Source of the DNA: DASPKT01 sp035626475
GTDB lineage: Bacteria; Pseudomonadota; Alphaproteobacteria; Azospirillales; Azospirillaceae
Assembly: GCA_035626475.1 (NCBI GenBank)
Contig: DASPNP010000022.1
Span: forward strand, 62,001-126,000
Direction: 5' to 3'
Length of the DNA stretch: 64,000 bases
The position numbers and the translations under genes are program-made. Of this stretch, positions 1-9,346 are shown in pieces. The notes under the pieces are model-generated. The model did not search any database. It saw nothing but the letters and a program-made list of their open reading frames with translations, and had not been told where the DNA came from. Positions within the stretch are counted from its first letter, which is position 1, and every line of letters starts with the position of its first letter.

Positions 1-1032
1 CCGCACCGGCCGGCCGGCCAGCACCTGCTCCACCTCCTCGCGCAGCCCGGGGCGGGGGGCGGGCAGGGCGACCGTGACCTCCAGATAGGGCCAGGCATCG
101 CGGGGCAGGCCGGCGTCCAGCTCGAGGCGGGCCAGCGCCGCCAGCGCCTCGTCCGGGCTGTCGGCATTGATGCGGCGGATGCCGACGGCGCGCGGCACCC
201 AAAGCGCCTCGCGCTCCACCAGCCGCCCGGCGGCGAACTCGGCCAGCATGACCTGGTGCGGGTAGGGCTCCTCGTCCAGCGCCAGCGGGATGGGGGAGCC
301 GCTGTAGCGCACCTGCTCGCGCCCGCCCACCGCCTGCGGCCGGTGCAGATGGCCCAGCGCAACGTAGGCGGCTTCCTCGGCGAAGATGTCGACGGGCAGG
401 GCGTGCAGATTGCCGCCCAGGATCTTGCGCTCCGACAGTTCCGACAGGCTGCCGCCGCGCATGTAGCAATGGCCGGTCAGCAGCAGCGCCTCGGCAGGCC
501 GGAGATGCGCCCGGCCGATCGCCGTGGCGTCGGCATAGAGCCGCCGCACCCCCTCGACCAGCGGGTCCTCATGCTCCAGCGGCGGCAGGTCGCCCATGCG
601 CAGGTAAGGCATGGCGACGCAGCGGGCGGCGACCTCGCCGGTGCGGTCGCGCAAGGGGACCACCAGCCGGGCGGCGTCCAGCGTCCCGTCCGCACCCCTG
701 GCCACGCCGCCGACCACCCGCACGCCCAGCTCCGCCAGCAGGGGCGAGGGCGCCTCCAGCCGGGTGCCGCTGTCATGGTTGCCGGCGACCACCACGGTCT
801 GGAGATGTGGTAGCCGCAGCCGGGCCTGGGCCAGGAAGCGGTAGAACTGGGTCAGCGCCGATACGGGCGGATTCTGGCCGTCGAACACGTCGCCGGCGAC
901 CACCAGCGCGTCGGCCCGATGCTCCTCCAGCCGGTCCAGCAGCCAGTCGAGGAAGCGGGCATGCTCCTGCTCGCGGCCGAAGCCGTGGAGGGCATGGCCC
1001 AGATGCCAGTCGGCGGTGTGGATGAGGCGCAC
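1..1032 (-). CDS. sbcD: DNA repair exonuclease SbcD (partial, C-terminus off the left edge)
   Basis: Nuclease subunit of the SbcCD (Mre11/Rad50-like) complex, which opens hairpins and trims DNA ends in the cytoplasm. The 344 visible residues carry the metallophosphoesterase motifs in order: HTADWHLG (D8, H10), VVAGDVFDG (D48), AGNHDSGTR (N85, H86) and ALGHLHRP near residue 240. The gene starts with GTG at 1032; I saw no convincing ribosome site, so the start rests on the position of the first motif. SbcD proteins are usually about 380-420 residues, so only a short tail should be missing. The partner sbcC would be expected just beyond the left edge. Confidence 0.9.
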   Translation of the reverse strand, partial: MRLIHTADWHLGHALHGFGREQEHARFLDWLLDRLEEHRADALVVAGDVFDGQNPPVSALTQFYRFLAQARLRLPHLQTVVVAGNHDSGTRLEAPSPLLAELGVRVVGGVARGADGTLDAARLVVPLRDRTGEVAARCVAMPYLRMGDLPPLEHEDPLVEGVRRLYADATAIGRAHLRPAEALLLTGHCYMRGGSLSELSERKILGGNLHALPVDIFAEEAAYVALGHLHRPQAVGGREQVRYSGSPIPLALDEEPYPHQVMLAEFAAGRLVEREALWVPRAVGIRRINADSPDEALAALARLELDAGLPRDAWPYLEVTVALPAPRPGLREEVEQVLAGRPVR

Positions 1033-1200
1033 GGGGAGCGGCCGAAGCGGCGGGACGGGGACGGCGCCAGGGTAGGCGAGGCGACCCGTCCGGGGCAACC
1101 ATCCCGCCTCGCTTCAACCCGTTCACATGGACCTGTTGCGGGGGCGCGGCACCATGCCATAGTGGCGGCCGATGGCACGGTAGGGCCGGGCGGGGATCAG

Positions 1201-1722
1201 ATGCGCGCGGATACGGATACGCACCCGGTGGCGACGCTGCTGAAGCAGCTCGCGGGATCGCTCAACAGCACGCTGACCGCCTTCGAGGGCACGACGCACC
1301 GCATCCCCCGCGTCTTCACCGAATACACCAGGGTCCGGGCGACCTATCACGAAATCCAGGCCATGATCTTCACGATCAACGACAAGGCCCAGGAGAAGCC
1401 CAAGCACGCCCCGCCCGAGCTGAAGTCCTGGCTGACCCGCATGCGCCTGCGCGCCATCGCCGCCTTCGCCAAGATCAGCCTGGAATTCTTCCGCAACCCG
1501 CCGCTGCTGCTGGTCCAGGCGCTGGGCGCCTACGAGATCCTGGACCATGAGCGCCACGCCTTCACGGCGGTGCTGCGCGACTACGACAACATGCTGCTGG
1601 AGGCGGCGGTGGACGACAAGACCGCCGACGAGCTGGACCGCGTCCGGACCTATATCGAGGAGGTGGTGCAGCTGCTGGACAAGCTGCTGCACAACGCCCC
1701 GCCGCAGCTGCGCACCTTCTGA
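1201..1722 (+). CDS. Conserved-looking hypothetical protein, 173 aa
   Basis: I do not recognise this protein. It starts at an ATG six bases after a GGGGA stretch. The product is soluble and mostly helical. It has a basic middle (LKSWLTRMRLRAIAAF) followed by an acidic C-terminal helix (residues about 145-165, DELDRVRTYIEEVVQLLDKL) that could form a coiled coil. No signal peptide or membrane segment is visible. It is divergent from sbcD and separated from the next plus-strand gene by about 80 bases. Codon use looks typical of the window, which supports it being a real gene. Confidence 0.7.
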   Translation: MRADTDTHPVATLLKQLAGSLNSTLTAFEGTTHRIPRVFTEYTRVRATYHEIQAMIFTINDKAQEKPKHAPPELKSWLTRMRLRAIAAFAKISLEFFRNPPLLLVQALGAYEILDHERHAFTAVLRDYDNMLLEAAVDDKTADELDRVRTYIEEVVQLLDKLLHNAPPQLRTF

Positions 1723-1803
1723 GGCACCGGGACACGCCGATTGCCGCCTTGCGCGCCGCCGCCGGGCGACCTACCACTGCCCTGTCGCAACGGGAGATGC
1801 GCG

Positions 1804-2067
1804 GTGAAGTGGGTCGCCTGGTTCTCAGCATTGTGCATGGGCATGGTCGGGCTGGTGCTGTTCCTGCTCTGGGCCTGGACCGGGTTCGAGGGCTTCGGCA
1901 TCTCGCTGAAGGGCACGCTGGCGCTGATCGTCGGCAGCGCCCTCACCGCCGCCATGGCGACGGGGCTGATGGCCCTGCTCTTCCACAGCGCCCGCACCGG
2001 CCGGGACGACATCGCCCATTACGACCCGGAACCGCGTGATTTCGACGATCGGAGGGACCCGCCGTGA
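1804..2067 (+). CDS. Small two-helix inner membrane protein, 87 aa
   Basis: A small membrane protein of unknown function. The GTG start at 1804 is chosen because a GGGAG ribosome site lies 7-8 bases upstream; an in-frame ATG-less extension to 1741 would add a Pro/Cys-rich tail and is less likely. Two hydrophobic segments are visible, residues about 3-24 (VAWFSALCMGMVGLVLFLLW) and 37-60 (TLALIVGSALTAAMATGLMALL). The C-terminus is acidic and soluble. Its stop overlaps the start of the epimerase gene by four bases (GTGA), so the two are probably co-translated. Confidence 0.7.
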   Translation: MKWVAWFSALCMGMVGLVLFLLWAWTGFEGFGISLKGTLALIVGSALTAAMATGLMALLFHSARTGRDDIAHYDPEPRDFDDRRDPP

Positions 2068-3095
2068 GCCACCCCACCGTGACCGAGCCTCCTATCCTCG
2101 TCACCGGCGCCGCCGGCTTCATCGGCTACCATCTGACCGAGCGGCTGCTGGCCGAGGGACGGGCGGTGGTCGGCATCGACACCCTCAACGACTATTACGA
2201 CCCGGCGCTGAAGCAGGCGCGGCTGGCGCGGCTGACGGGGCGGCCGGGCTTCCGCTTCGAGAAGCTGGACCTGGCCGACGCCGAGGGGCTGATGGCGCTG
2301 ACGAAGGCGGTGAAGCCGCGGGTCTTCGTCAACCTCGCCGCCCAGGCCGGCGTGCGCTACTCGCTGCAGAACCCGGGCGCCTACGTCCAGTCGAACCTGG
2401 TCGGCTTCGGCAACGTGCTGGAGGCCTGCCGGCACAACGGCGTGGGGCACCTGCTGTTCGCATCCTCCAGTTCCGTATACGGCGCCAACACGCGGCTGCC
2501 CTTCCGTGAGACCGACAGCGTCGACCATCCCGTCAGCTTCTACGCCGCCACCAAGAAGTCGAACGAGCTGATGGCCCATTCCTACGCCCGGCTCTACGGC
2601 CTGCCGGTGACGGGTCTGCGCTTCTTCACCGTCTACGGTCCCTGGGGCCGGCCGGACATGGGCTACTGGCTCTTCACCAAGGCCATCCTGGAGGGCCGGC
2701 CCATCGACCTCTTCAACGAGGGCCGGATGCGCCGCGACTTCACCTATGTCGACGATGTGGTGGAGGGGATCGTCCGCCTGCTCGACCGGCCGGCGGCGCC
2801 CGAGCCGGCCTGGAGCGGCGAGGCCCCGGACCCCGCCACCTCGCCCTGGCCCTACCGGGTCTACAACATCGGCAATCACCGGCCCGAGGAGCTGCTGCAC
2901 TTCGTGGCGGTGCTGGAGGATTGCCTGGGCATGAAGGCGGAGCGGCGCCTGCTGCCGATGCAGCCGGGCGACGTGCCCGCCACCTATGCCGACATCTCGC
3001 GCTTGCAGGCCGCGGTGGGCTTCGCGCCCTCGACCCCGATCGAGGAGGGGCTGCGGCGCTTCACGACCTGGTACCGGGAGTATCACGGGATCTGA
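2064..3095 (+). CDS. UDP-glucuronate 4-epimerase-like NAD-dependent sugar epimerase
   Basis: Extended short-chain dehydrogenase that interconverts UDP-glucuronate and UDP-galacturonate, a precursor of capsule, LPS and other surface glycans. It is 343 residues, the usual length. The NAD-binding TGAAGFIG lies at 14-21, the catalytic Ser region (ASSSSVYG) at 133-140, and the YxxxK pair is Y160/K164. The sequence NDYYDPALKQARL near residue 42 and the VYGPWGRPDM block are typical of the glucuronate epimerase branch rather than of GalE. Start is GTG at 2064, with GGAGGG at 2051-2056; it overlaps the upstream small membrane gene by four bases. Confidence 0.85.
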   Translation: MSHPTVTEPPILVTGAAGFIGYHLTERLLAEGRAVVGIDTLNDYYDPALKQARLARLTGRPGFRFEKLDLADAEGLMALTKAVKPRVFVNLAAQAGVRYSLQNPGAYVQSNLVGFGNVLEACRHNGVGHLLFASSSSVYGANTRLPFRETDSVDHPVSFYAATKKSNELMAHSYARLYGLPVTGLRFFTVYGPWGRPDMGYWLFTKAILEGRPIDLFNEGRMRRDFTYVDDVVEGIVRLLDRPAAPEPAWSGEAPDPATSPWPYRVYNIGNHRPEELLHFVAVLEDCLGMKAERRLLPMQPGDVPATYADISRLQAAVGFAPSTPIEEGLRRFTTWYREYHGI

Positions 3096-3222
3096 GCCGG
3101 GCCGCGCATTGGGGGTAGGGAACTTACCTCTAGGGAATCATTAACCATGGAAAGCGCTCCATCCGGATGAAGCCGGAAGGGGCAACCCCGCCGGCAAAGT
3201 CTCTTCCGAGCGGTGCCTGACC

Positions 3223-4992
3223 ATGTCCGACACGATCTCCGAAACGCCTCGCACCCAGTCCGCCGTCGCCCTGTACAAGCGTGCCTTCCGCGAGGCGCGG
3301 AGCTTCCGGTGGCACCTGCTGCTGGTGCTGGTGACGGGGCTGGTCGGCCTGCCGCTGGCGCTGCTGGCGCCGCTGCCGATGAAGATCGTGGTGGACAGCG
3401 TGCTGGGCGGGCAGCCCCTGCCGGCCTGGCTGGCCGACCTGCTGCCGGCCGCAGCAATGGAGCCGGGCAGCCTGCTGCCGCTGGTGATCGGCGCGGCGGC
3501 GGTGCTGGCCCTGTTCACCGCCGGCTATCATTTCGCCGAGTGGATGCTGCGCGACTGGGTGGCGGAGCGCATGGTGCTGGTCTTCCGCGCCAAGCTGCTG
3601 CGCCACGCCCTGACCCTGTCGCCGGGCGAGCATGACCGCGGCAGCCAGGACCCGATGCACCGCATCAACCACGACGCGCCCGCGCTGCAATGGACGGCGC
3701 TGTACGGCGTCATCCCCATGGTGTCCTGCATCGCCACGCTGCTGGGCGTGCTGTGGGTGACCTCCTCGCTGTCGCCTGAGCTGGCGATGGTGGCGCTGGC
3801 GACCTCCGCGCCGGTCATCCTGCTGATCCATCTCAGCCAGGCGCGCATGCGCGGCCGCTGGGCCGAGGCGAAGGAGGACGAGTCCCGCGCGCTGCACGTG
3901 GTGCAGGAGACGCTGGGCGCCTCGCGCATCGTCACCACCTTCGGCCAGGAGGACCGGGAGGCGCGGCGCTTCCACGGCCTCGCCGACCGCGCCTTCACCA
4001 CGCGCCGCGCCGTCATCGCGCGGGAGGGCGTGCTGGGCCAGCTGATGGGCCTGTCCTCGGCCCTGGGCGGGGCGGCCATCCTCTATATCGGCGCCAGCCA
4101 TGTGCAGTCCGGCCAGCTGACCCTGGGCGAGCTGCTGCTGGCGCTCGGCTATATCGGCCAGCTCTATGCCCCGCTGCAGCAGATCGGCAGCCACATCACC
4201 GGCCAGCAGCGGGCCCTGGTCAGCGCCGAGCGCGCCTTCGCCCTGCTGGACATGGCGCCCGCCGTCGAGGATCGCCCGGACGCCCGCCCGATGGAACGCG
4301 CCTCAGGCCATGTCCGGCTGGAGGGCGTGGGCTATGCCTACAAGGGCCGCGACCCGGTGCTGGACGGCGTCGACCTGGACATTCCGGCCGGCACCTGCGT
4401 CGGCGTGGTCGGCCGCACCGGCGCCGGCAAGTCCACCCTGGTCAACATGATCACCCGCCAGTTCGACCCCACCGCCGGCCGGCTGCTGCTGGACGGGGAG
4501 GATCTGCGCGAATTGAGGCTCGCCGATCTGCGCCGGCAGTTCGCGGTGGTGCCGCAGGAGCCGGCCCTGTTCTCGACCACCATCGCCCAGAACATCGCCT
4601 ATGGCGACCCGGACGCCCCCATCGGCCGGATCATCGCGGCGGCTCGCCAAGCGGCCGCGCACGACTTCATCATGGCGCTGCCCGACGGCTACGACACGGT
4701 GATCGGCGAGCGCGGCGGGCGTCTGTCGGGCGGCGAGCGCCAGCGCATCGCCATCGCCCGCGCCTTCCTGACCGACGCCCCCATCCTGATCCTGGACGAG
4801 CCGACCAGCGCCATCGACCAGGCGACCGAGACGGCGATCATCGAGAGCCTGGAGCGGCTGATGGCCGGCCGCACCACCTTCATGATCGCCCACCGGCTCT
4901 CCACCCTGCGCCGCGCCGACATGGTCATCCGCGTGCAGGACGGGCGGGTGGCGATCGAGCGCGGCGGGGCGGAGCTGCGGCTGGCCTCGTGA
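3223..4992 (+). CDS. ABC transporter, fused permease and ATPase (MsbA/exporter type)
   Basis: A 589-residue half-transporter of the exporter class, expected to work as a homodimer in the inner membrane and move a lipid, glycolipid or other hydrophobic substrate. The N-terminal half (about 30-320) holds the transmembrane domain. The C-terminal ATPase has a Walker A (GRTGAGKST) near residue 396, the signature LSGGERQR near 501, a Walker B (ILILDEPTSAID) near 521 and the H-loop AHRLSTL near 555. The gene stands alone, 127 bases after the epimerase and 114 before the first TPR gene. The substrate cannot be told from sequence; surface-glycan neighbours make a lipid-linked glycan possible. Confidence 0.85.
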   Translation: MSDTISETPRTQSAVALYKRAFREARSFRWHLLLVLVTGLVGLPLALLAPLPMKIVVDSVLGGQPLPAWLADLLPAAAMEPGSLLPLVIGAAAVLALFTAGYHFAEWMLRDWVAERMVLVFRAKLLRHALTLSPGEHDRGSQDPMHRINHDAPALQWTALYGVIPMVSCIATLLGVLWVTSSLSPELAMVALATSAPVILLIHLSQARMRGRWAEAKEDESRALHVVQETLGASRIVTTFGQEDREARRFHGLADRAFTTRRAVIAREGVLGQLMGLSSALGGAAILYIGASHVQSGQLTLGELLLALGYIGQLYAPLQQIGSHITGQQRALVSAERAFALLDMAPAVEDRPDARPMERASGHVRLEGVGYAYKGRDPVLDGVDLDIPAGTCVGVVGRTGAGKSTLVNMITRQFDPTAGRLLLDGEDLRELRLADLRRQFAVVPQEPALFSTTIAQNIAYGDPDAPIGRIIAAARQAAAHDFIMALPDGYDTVIGERGGRLSGGERQRIAIARAFLTDAPILILDEPTSAIDQATETAIIESLERLMAGRTTFMIAHRLSTLRRADMVIRVQDGRVAIERGGAELRLAS

Positions 4993-5106
4993 GGCGGCGG
5001 GACGCCGGACAATCGCGCGACGGGGCGGCGCTCCCCTTTGCGGGCTAGCCCTTCCGCAGGATACAGTCGCGCAACCGAGCAACCCTAGTCCGACCGGGCA
5101 CCCCGC

Positions 5107-7017
5107 ATGGCCAGCATCCTCGAAGCGCTCGAAGCCGCCCTCTCCTACCATCGCGCCGGCGATCTCGCTTCGGCGACGGACCTCTACGGCCGCATCCTGG
5201 CGGTGGAGCCGACCCAGGCCGACGCGCTGCACCTGATGGGGGTGGCGCTGTCCCAGATGGGCCGCCCCGCCGAGGCGCTGCCGCATCTGCGCGGCACGCT
5301 GGAGGTGCGGCCCGGGAACGGCCGGGCGCACCAGGATCTGGCGCTGGCGCTGCGGGCGGTCGGCGACATCGCCGGGGCGCTGGCGAACTTCCGCGAGGCC
5401 GCCCGGCTGGAGCCGAACGCCGCCGACGTCCTGAACAATCTGGGCTCGGCGCTGTCGGCGGCGGGCGACCTGGACGGCGCGGAGGCGGCGCTGGAGCGCG
5501 CGTTGGCGCTGGGCTACGCGGAGGCGGCGCGGAACCTGGCGGCCCTGCTGTCCAACCGGGCCTCGGCGCTGCTGCTGGCGGGCGATCCCGCGGCGGCCGA
5601 GCCGCTGCTGACCCGCGCCCGCGCGCTCGACCCGCACCTGCCCATCATCCAATGCCAGCAGGGCATGGCGCTGGCCGCCATGGGGCGCAAGGCCGAGGCG
5701 ATCCCGGTCTTCCAGGCGGCGCTGGCGCTGGCGCCGGACCATCTGGACACGCTGATCAATCTGGGTGACGCGCTGAACGACCAGGGGCGCTTCGATGAGG
5801 CGGAGGCCGTTCTGCGCCGCGCCGCCGAGTTGGCGCCCGGCACCATGTCGGCGCTGAACAATTTGGGCAACGCGCTGCTGGGCCAGGGGCGGCTGGGCCA
5901 GGCGGTCGAGTCCTACTGCGCGTCCATCGCGGCCGACCCGACCGTCTACCAGCCCCGGGTCAACCTCGGCACGGCGTTGCGCGACCTGGGCGACGACGAT
6001 GCCGCGGACGAGGCCTACAAGGCGGCGCTGCGGCTGCGCCCAGGCGAGCCCTCGATCCACTGGCAGCGGGCGCTCGCGCGCCTCGCCGCCGGGGATTTCG
6101 AGACCGGTTGGGAGGAGTACGAGTGGCGCTGGCGCGGCATCGTCGCGGTGCCGGAGGCGCTGGCGCGGCTGCCGGAATGGACCGGCGGCGACCCCGCCGG
6201 CAAGCGCATCCTGGTCCATTGCGAGCAAGGCCACGGCGACACGCTGCAATTCTGCCGCTACGCGGCGCTGCTGGCCCGGCACGGCGCCCATGTCGGGCTG
6301 ACGGCGCAGCCGCTGCTGGTCCGGCTGCTGCGCGACAGCCTGCCGGAGGTCCGGATCTTCTCCGAGACCGAAGCGGTCGACCCGGCCGCCTGGGACGCGC
6401 GCGTGGCGCTGATGAGCCTGCCCCACCGCTTCGGCACCCGGCTGGATACGATCCCCGCTGAGACGCCCTATCTGCGGGCGCCGACGGGAACGGTGGAGGG
6501 ATGGCGCGCACGGCTGGCGGCGCTGGGGCCGGGGCTGAAGGTCGGGCTGGTCTGGGCCGGCGATCCCCGGCGCACCGTGACCGCAGCGCACATCGTGGAC
6601 CGCCGCCGCAGCCTGTCCCTGGCGGCCCTGGCGCCGCTCCGCGACGTTCCGGGCCTGACGCTGCTAAGCCTGCAGAAGGGCGAGGCGGCGATGCAGGCCC
6701 AGGCGCCCGACCGGCCCTTCGACCTGGTCGACTGGACCGACGAGCTGTTCGACTTCGCCGACACGGCGGGGCTGGTCTCGGCGCTGGACCTCGTGGTCAC
6801 GGTGGACACGGCGGTCGCCCATCTGGCGGGCGCGCTGCGGCGCCCGACCTGCGTGCTGTCGCGCTTCGACGGCTGCTGGCGCTGGCTGCGCGACCGCAAG
6901 GACAGCCCCTGGTATCCTGGCCTGTCGCTGTACCGTCAGTCGCGCTGGGCGGACTGGGAACGGCCGGTCGCGGAAATGGTCGCGGACATCCGCGACCTCG
7001 CCGCAAGGGCAGCCTGA
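5107..7017 (+). CDS. TPR protein with C-terminal GT9-like glycosyltransferase domain
   Basis: 636 residues. The N-terminal half (about 1-340) is a run of TPR units, recognisable by repeated A-hxxLGxALxxxGRxxEAxxxxxxAhxhxP patterns. The C-terminal part (about 355-630) resembles the heptosyltransferase/GT9 fold, with VHCEQGHGDTLQFCRY, a GLVWAG strand, and VVTVDTAVAHLAGAL near the end. Proteins of this design include the FlmG type, in which the TPR part binds flagellin and the transferase adds a nonulosonic acid; that role is inferred here from the nearby flagellin and Pse genes. It is the first of four TPR genes in a row on this strand. Confidence 0.8.
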   Translation: MASILEALEAALSYHRAGDLASATDLYGRILAVEPTQADALHLMGVALSQMGRPAEALPHLRGTLEVRPGNGRAHQDLALALRAVGDIAGALANFREAARLEPNAADVLNNLGSALSAAGDLDGAEAALERALALGYAEAARNLAALLSNRASALLLAGDPAAAEPLLTRARALDPHLPIIQCQQGMALAAMGRKAEAIPVFQAALALAPDHLDTLINLGDALNDQGRFDEAEAVLRRAAELAPGTMSALNNLGNALLGQGRLGQAVESYCASIAADPTVYQPRVNLGTALRDLGDDDAADEAYKAALRLRPGEPSIHWQRALARLAAGDFETGWEEYEWRWRGIVAVPEALARLPEWTGGDPAGKRILVHCEQGHGDTLQFCRYAALLARHGAHVGLTAQPLLVRLLRDSLPEVRIFSETEAVDPAAWDARVALMSLPHRFGTRLDTIPAETPYLRAPTGTVEGWRARLAALGPGLKVGLVWAGDPRRTVTAAHIVDRRRSLSLAALAPLRDVPGLTLLSLQKGEAAMQAQAPDRPFDLVDWTDELFDFADTAGLVSALDLVVTVDTAVAHLAGALRRPTCVLSRFDGCWRWLRDRKDSPWYPGLSLYRQSRWADWERPVAEMVADIRDLAARAA

Positions 7018-7104
7018 CCTTTTCACAAGGAATAGGCCCGCCGCGCCGCCGCCATGTCTTGTCGGGGCACCCCCGGAGACCGGAACTGGGACGTGGCGGG
7101 GTGG

Positions 7105-7131
7105 TAAAATCTTTGTTAAGATCGCCGGCGA
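7105..7131 (+). promoter_or_regulatory. Candidate FliA (sigma-28) flagellar promoter
   Basis: TAAA at 7105-7108, a 15-base spacer, then GCCGGCGA at 7124-7131. The classical flagellar sigma-28 site is TAAA-N15-GCCGATAA, so the -35 box, the spacing and GCCG match while the last bases do not. It would give a very short leader before the ATG at 7154. Transcription start has not been measured. Confidence 0.35.
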
Positions 7132-7153
7132 AATCGGCAGGTTTGTTTCGGCC

Positions 7154-7627
7154 ATGAATGTCGGGGCGGTCCAGAACGCGACGGCGGCACTCGCCCCGGG
7201 GGCATCCGGTCCCGGGCAGAGGGCGGCTGCGGCCCCGGGGTCCGCGGCGTCCGACCGGCCTGTCGCCGGCAGCGCCCCCGCCGAACTGCCCCGCTATCTC
7301 AGCCCGGTCATCCAGGTCGACAATGTCGCGGCCATGGCGCTGATCCAGTTCCGGGACGGCGATACCGGCGACGTGAAGACCCAGATCCCGTCGGAGCGCG
7401 TGGTGCAGGAATACCGCCTGCGCGGACCCGGCGGCTCGTCCCGCGACGGAAAGGCCGTGGAGACTGGCGCCGTCCCGTCTGCCGCGCCGACCCAGGGCAG
7501 CGCCGCCGGCGCGGCACCGGCCGGGCCGCCGACCGCGCCGTCCCCGGTCTCCGCCACGCCGGCCGGCGGATCGTCCGCCGCCCCGACGGCGGGAAGCGGG
7601 TCGCCCGCGCTGAACGTGGTGGCCTGA
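7154..7627 (+). CDS. FlaG-like / flagellar-locus protein with Pro-Ala-rich tails
   Basis: 157 residues with one ordered-looking core (about 47-92) containing VIQVDNVAAMALIQFRDGDT, then GDVKTQIPSERVVQEYRL. The D-x-DTG-x-V-x-x-QIPxE pattern resembles the FlaG family, which affects filament length and lies beside flagellin in many bacteria. Both ends are low-complexity and rich in Ala, Pro, Ser and Gly. A candidate FliA promoter sits just upstream, supporting a flagellar role. The FlaG assignment is tentative, because the core is short. Confidence 0.55.
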   Translation: MNVGAVQNATAALAPGASGPGQRAAAAPGSAASDRPVAGSAPAELPRYLSPVIQVDNVAAMALIQFRDGDTGDVKTQIPSERVVQEYRLRGPGGSSRDGKAVETGAVPSAAPTQGSAAGAAPAGPPTAPSPVSATPAGGSSAAPTAGSGSPALNVVA

Positions 7628-7675
7628 TCCTGACCGCGACGCCGCCCTTGGCTCCCTCGATGACGGCCGCTCCCG

Positions 7676-9298
7676 ATGCCTGAGGCGGCCCATGGCGAGA
7701 TCGCGCGCCTGATCCAGGCGGGGCGGCTGGAAGAGGCCCGCGCCGCCTGCCGGGAGGCCGTCGACCGCGACCCCGGCGACGGCCATGCCTGGCACCTGCT
7801 GGGGCTGATCGCGTTCCGTGCCGGCGACGCGCTGGAGGCGCTCGGCCATTTCGACCGGGCGGTCACGGCGATGCCGGACCAGCCCGCCTTCCACAACAAC
7901 CGCGGCGCCCTGCTCTATGCCGGCCGGCGCTATGCCCAGGCCGCCGACGCCTTCCGCGCCGCCCACGCGCTCGACCCCGGCCAGCCCTCGACCCAGCTCA
8001 ATCTCGGCAACGCCCTTCAGGCGGCCGGCGATCTCGACGGGGCGGAAGCGGCCTTCCGCGCCGTGCTGGACGCCGCGCCGGACCAAGCGGAAGCGCTGGC
8101 GGCACTGGGCCGCGTGCTGCTGGCGAAGGGGCGCCCGGCTGAGGCGGTCGGGCTCTGCCGCGAGGCCGCCCGTCTCGCGCCCGAAAGCCCTGACGCCCAG
8201 TACGCCCTGGGCGAGGCTGCCTACGCATTGGACGACCAGGAGGAGGCGGAGCGCCGCTTCCGCCGCGCGGTCGAGCTGGCGCCGGCGCTGGCGCCCGCGC
8301 ATGTCGGCCTGGCCCAGGTGCTGCATGCCGCCAGCCGCACCGGCGAGGCGATCGAGGCCATCGAGGCAGCGGTTGAGGCCGGCCTGGGCGACGCGCCCGA
8401 GATCGCCTTCATGCGCCGGTTCCTGCATAGCAGCATGGTGCCAGCCTGGCACTTGCCCATGCTGAACGACACGGTGCGCAACGACGCCTATCAGGCGGCG
8501 CTGGCCCGTGCGATCAAGCCCGGCTGCCATGTGCTGGAGATCGGCACGGGCTCCGGCCTGGTCGCCATGATGGCGGCGCGGCTGGGAGCGGGGCTGGTGA
8601 CGACCTGCGAGATCAACCCGCTGCTGGCCCGGATCGCCATGGAGACGGTGCGGCGCAACGGGCTGTCCGACCGGGTCAAGGTCCTGCCGCGCAAGTCGAC
8701 GCGCCTCGCCGTCGGCACGGACATGCCTCGCCGCGCGGATGTCTTCGTCTCCGAACTCATCAATGTCGGCATGCTGGCGCCGGAGATGCTGTCGATCCTG
8801 CGGCATGCGCGCGAGACGCTGGTGGCGCCCGGCGGCGCCATCATCCCGCGCGCCGCGCGCATCCACGCCCTGCCGATCGAGAGCGCGGAGCTGGCCCGCA
8901 TCAACCCGCTGCGCGACCTGTGCGGCTTCGACCTCAGCGCCTTCGACGTCTTCCGCACGCCCGGCACCGGCCAGATCGACCTGGATGCCGATCCGCACCG
9001 CGCCTTGGGCCCCGCCGCCGCCGTGCTGGATTTCGACTTCACCCGCGACACGGCCGACGAGGGGCGGGTGCCGGCGGAGCTGGCGATCGCGCAGGACGGC
9101 ACGCTGCACGCCATCGCCTTCTGGTTCGACCTGCAGCTGGACGAGCTCATCACCTACAGCTCGCGCACCGCCGGCCGCACCAACCATTGGAAGCAGGCGG
9201 TGCTGTTCCTGGACGCGCCGCGCACCGTCCGGGCCGGCGAGCGGCTGCCGATCTGGGCCTGCTGGGACAACACGCGGATTTTCTTTGAACTCCGCTGA
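7676..9298 (+). CDS. TPR protein fused to a PRMT7/9-like arginine methyltransferase domain
   Basis: 540 residues. Residues about 1-240 are TPR repeats; the rest is a class I SAM methyltransferase. Motif I is HVLEIGTGSGLVAMMAARLG near 282, with TCEINPLLARIA as the acidic loop. The protein-arginine methyltransferase features are visible: a SELINVGMLAPEML block at the double-E position, PRAARIHALPIESAEL following the long loop, and a closing TNHWKQAV that matches the THW-loop region. This pattern is closest to eukaryotic PRMT7/PRMT9, and PRMT9 also has N-terminal TPRs. The protein substrate is unknown; flagellin is the obvious neighbour. It lies between two TPR-glycosyltransferase genes. Confidence 0.75.
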   Translation: MPEAAHGEIARLIQAGRLEEARAACREAVDRDPGDGHAWHLLGLIAFRAGDALEALGHFDRAVTAMPDQPAFHNNRGALLYAGRRYAQAADAFRAAHALDPGQPSTQLNLGNALQAAGDLDGAEAAFRAVLDAAPDQAEALAALGRVLLAKGRPAEAVGLCREAARLAPESPDAQYALGEAAYALDDQEEAERRFRRAVELAPALAPAHVGLAQVLHAASRTGEAIEAIEAAVEAGLGDAPEIAFMRRFLHSSMVPAWHLPMLNDTVRNDAYQAALARAIKPGCHVLEIGTGSGLVAMMAARLGAGLVTTCEINPLLARIAMETVRRNGLSDRVKVLPRKSTRLAVGTDMPRRADVFVSELINVGMLAPEMLSILRHARETLVAPGGAIIPRAARIHALPIESAELARINPLRDLCGFDLSAFDVFRTPGTGQIDLDADPHRALGPAAAVLDFDFTRDTADEGRVPAELAIAQDGTLHAIAFWFDLQLDELITYSSRTAGRTNHWKQAVLFLDAPRTVRAGERLPIWACWDNTRIFFELR

Positions 9299-9346
9299 GG
9301 AAGCGCCGATCCTCCGCACGTCACCGCCACGCCGCCCGCGCGCCCC

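Noticed and set aside
4303..6591. Minus-strand open frame of about 760 codons opposite the ABC transporter and TPR gene
   Set aside because: Same GC-driven artefact; the ABC ATPase motifs on the plus strand are unambiguous.
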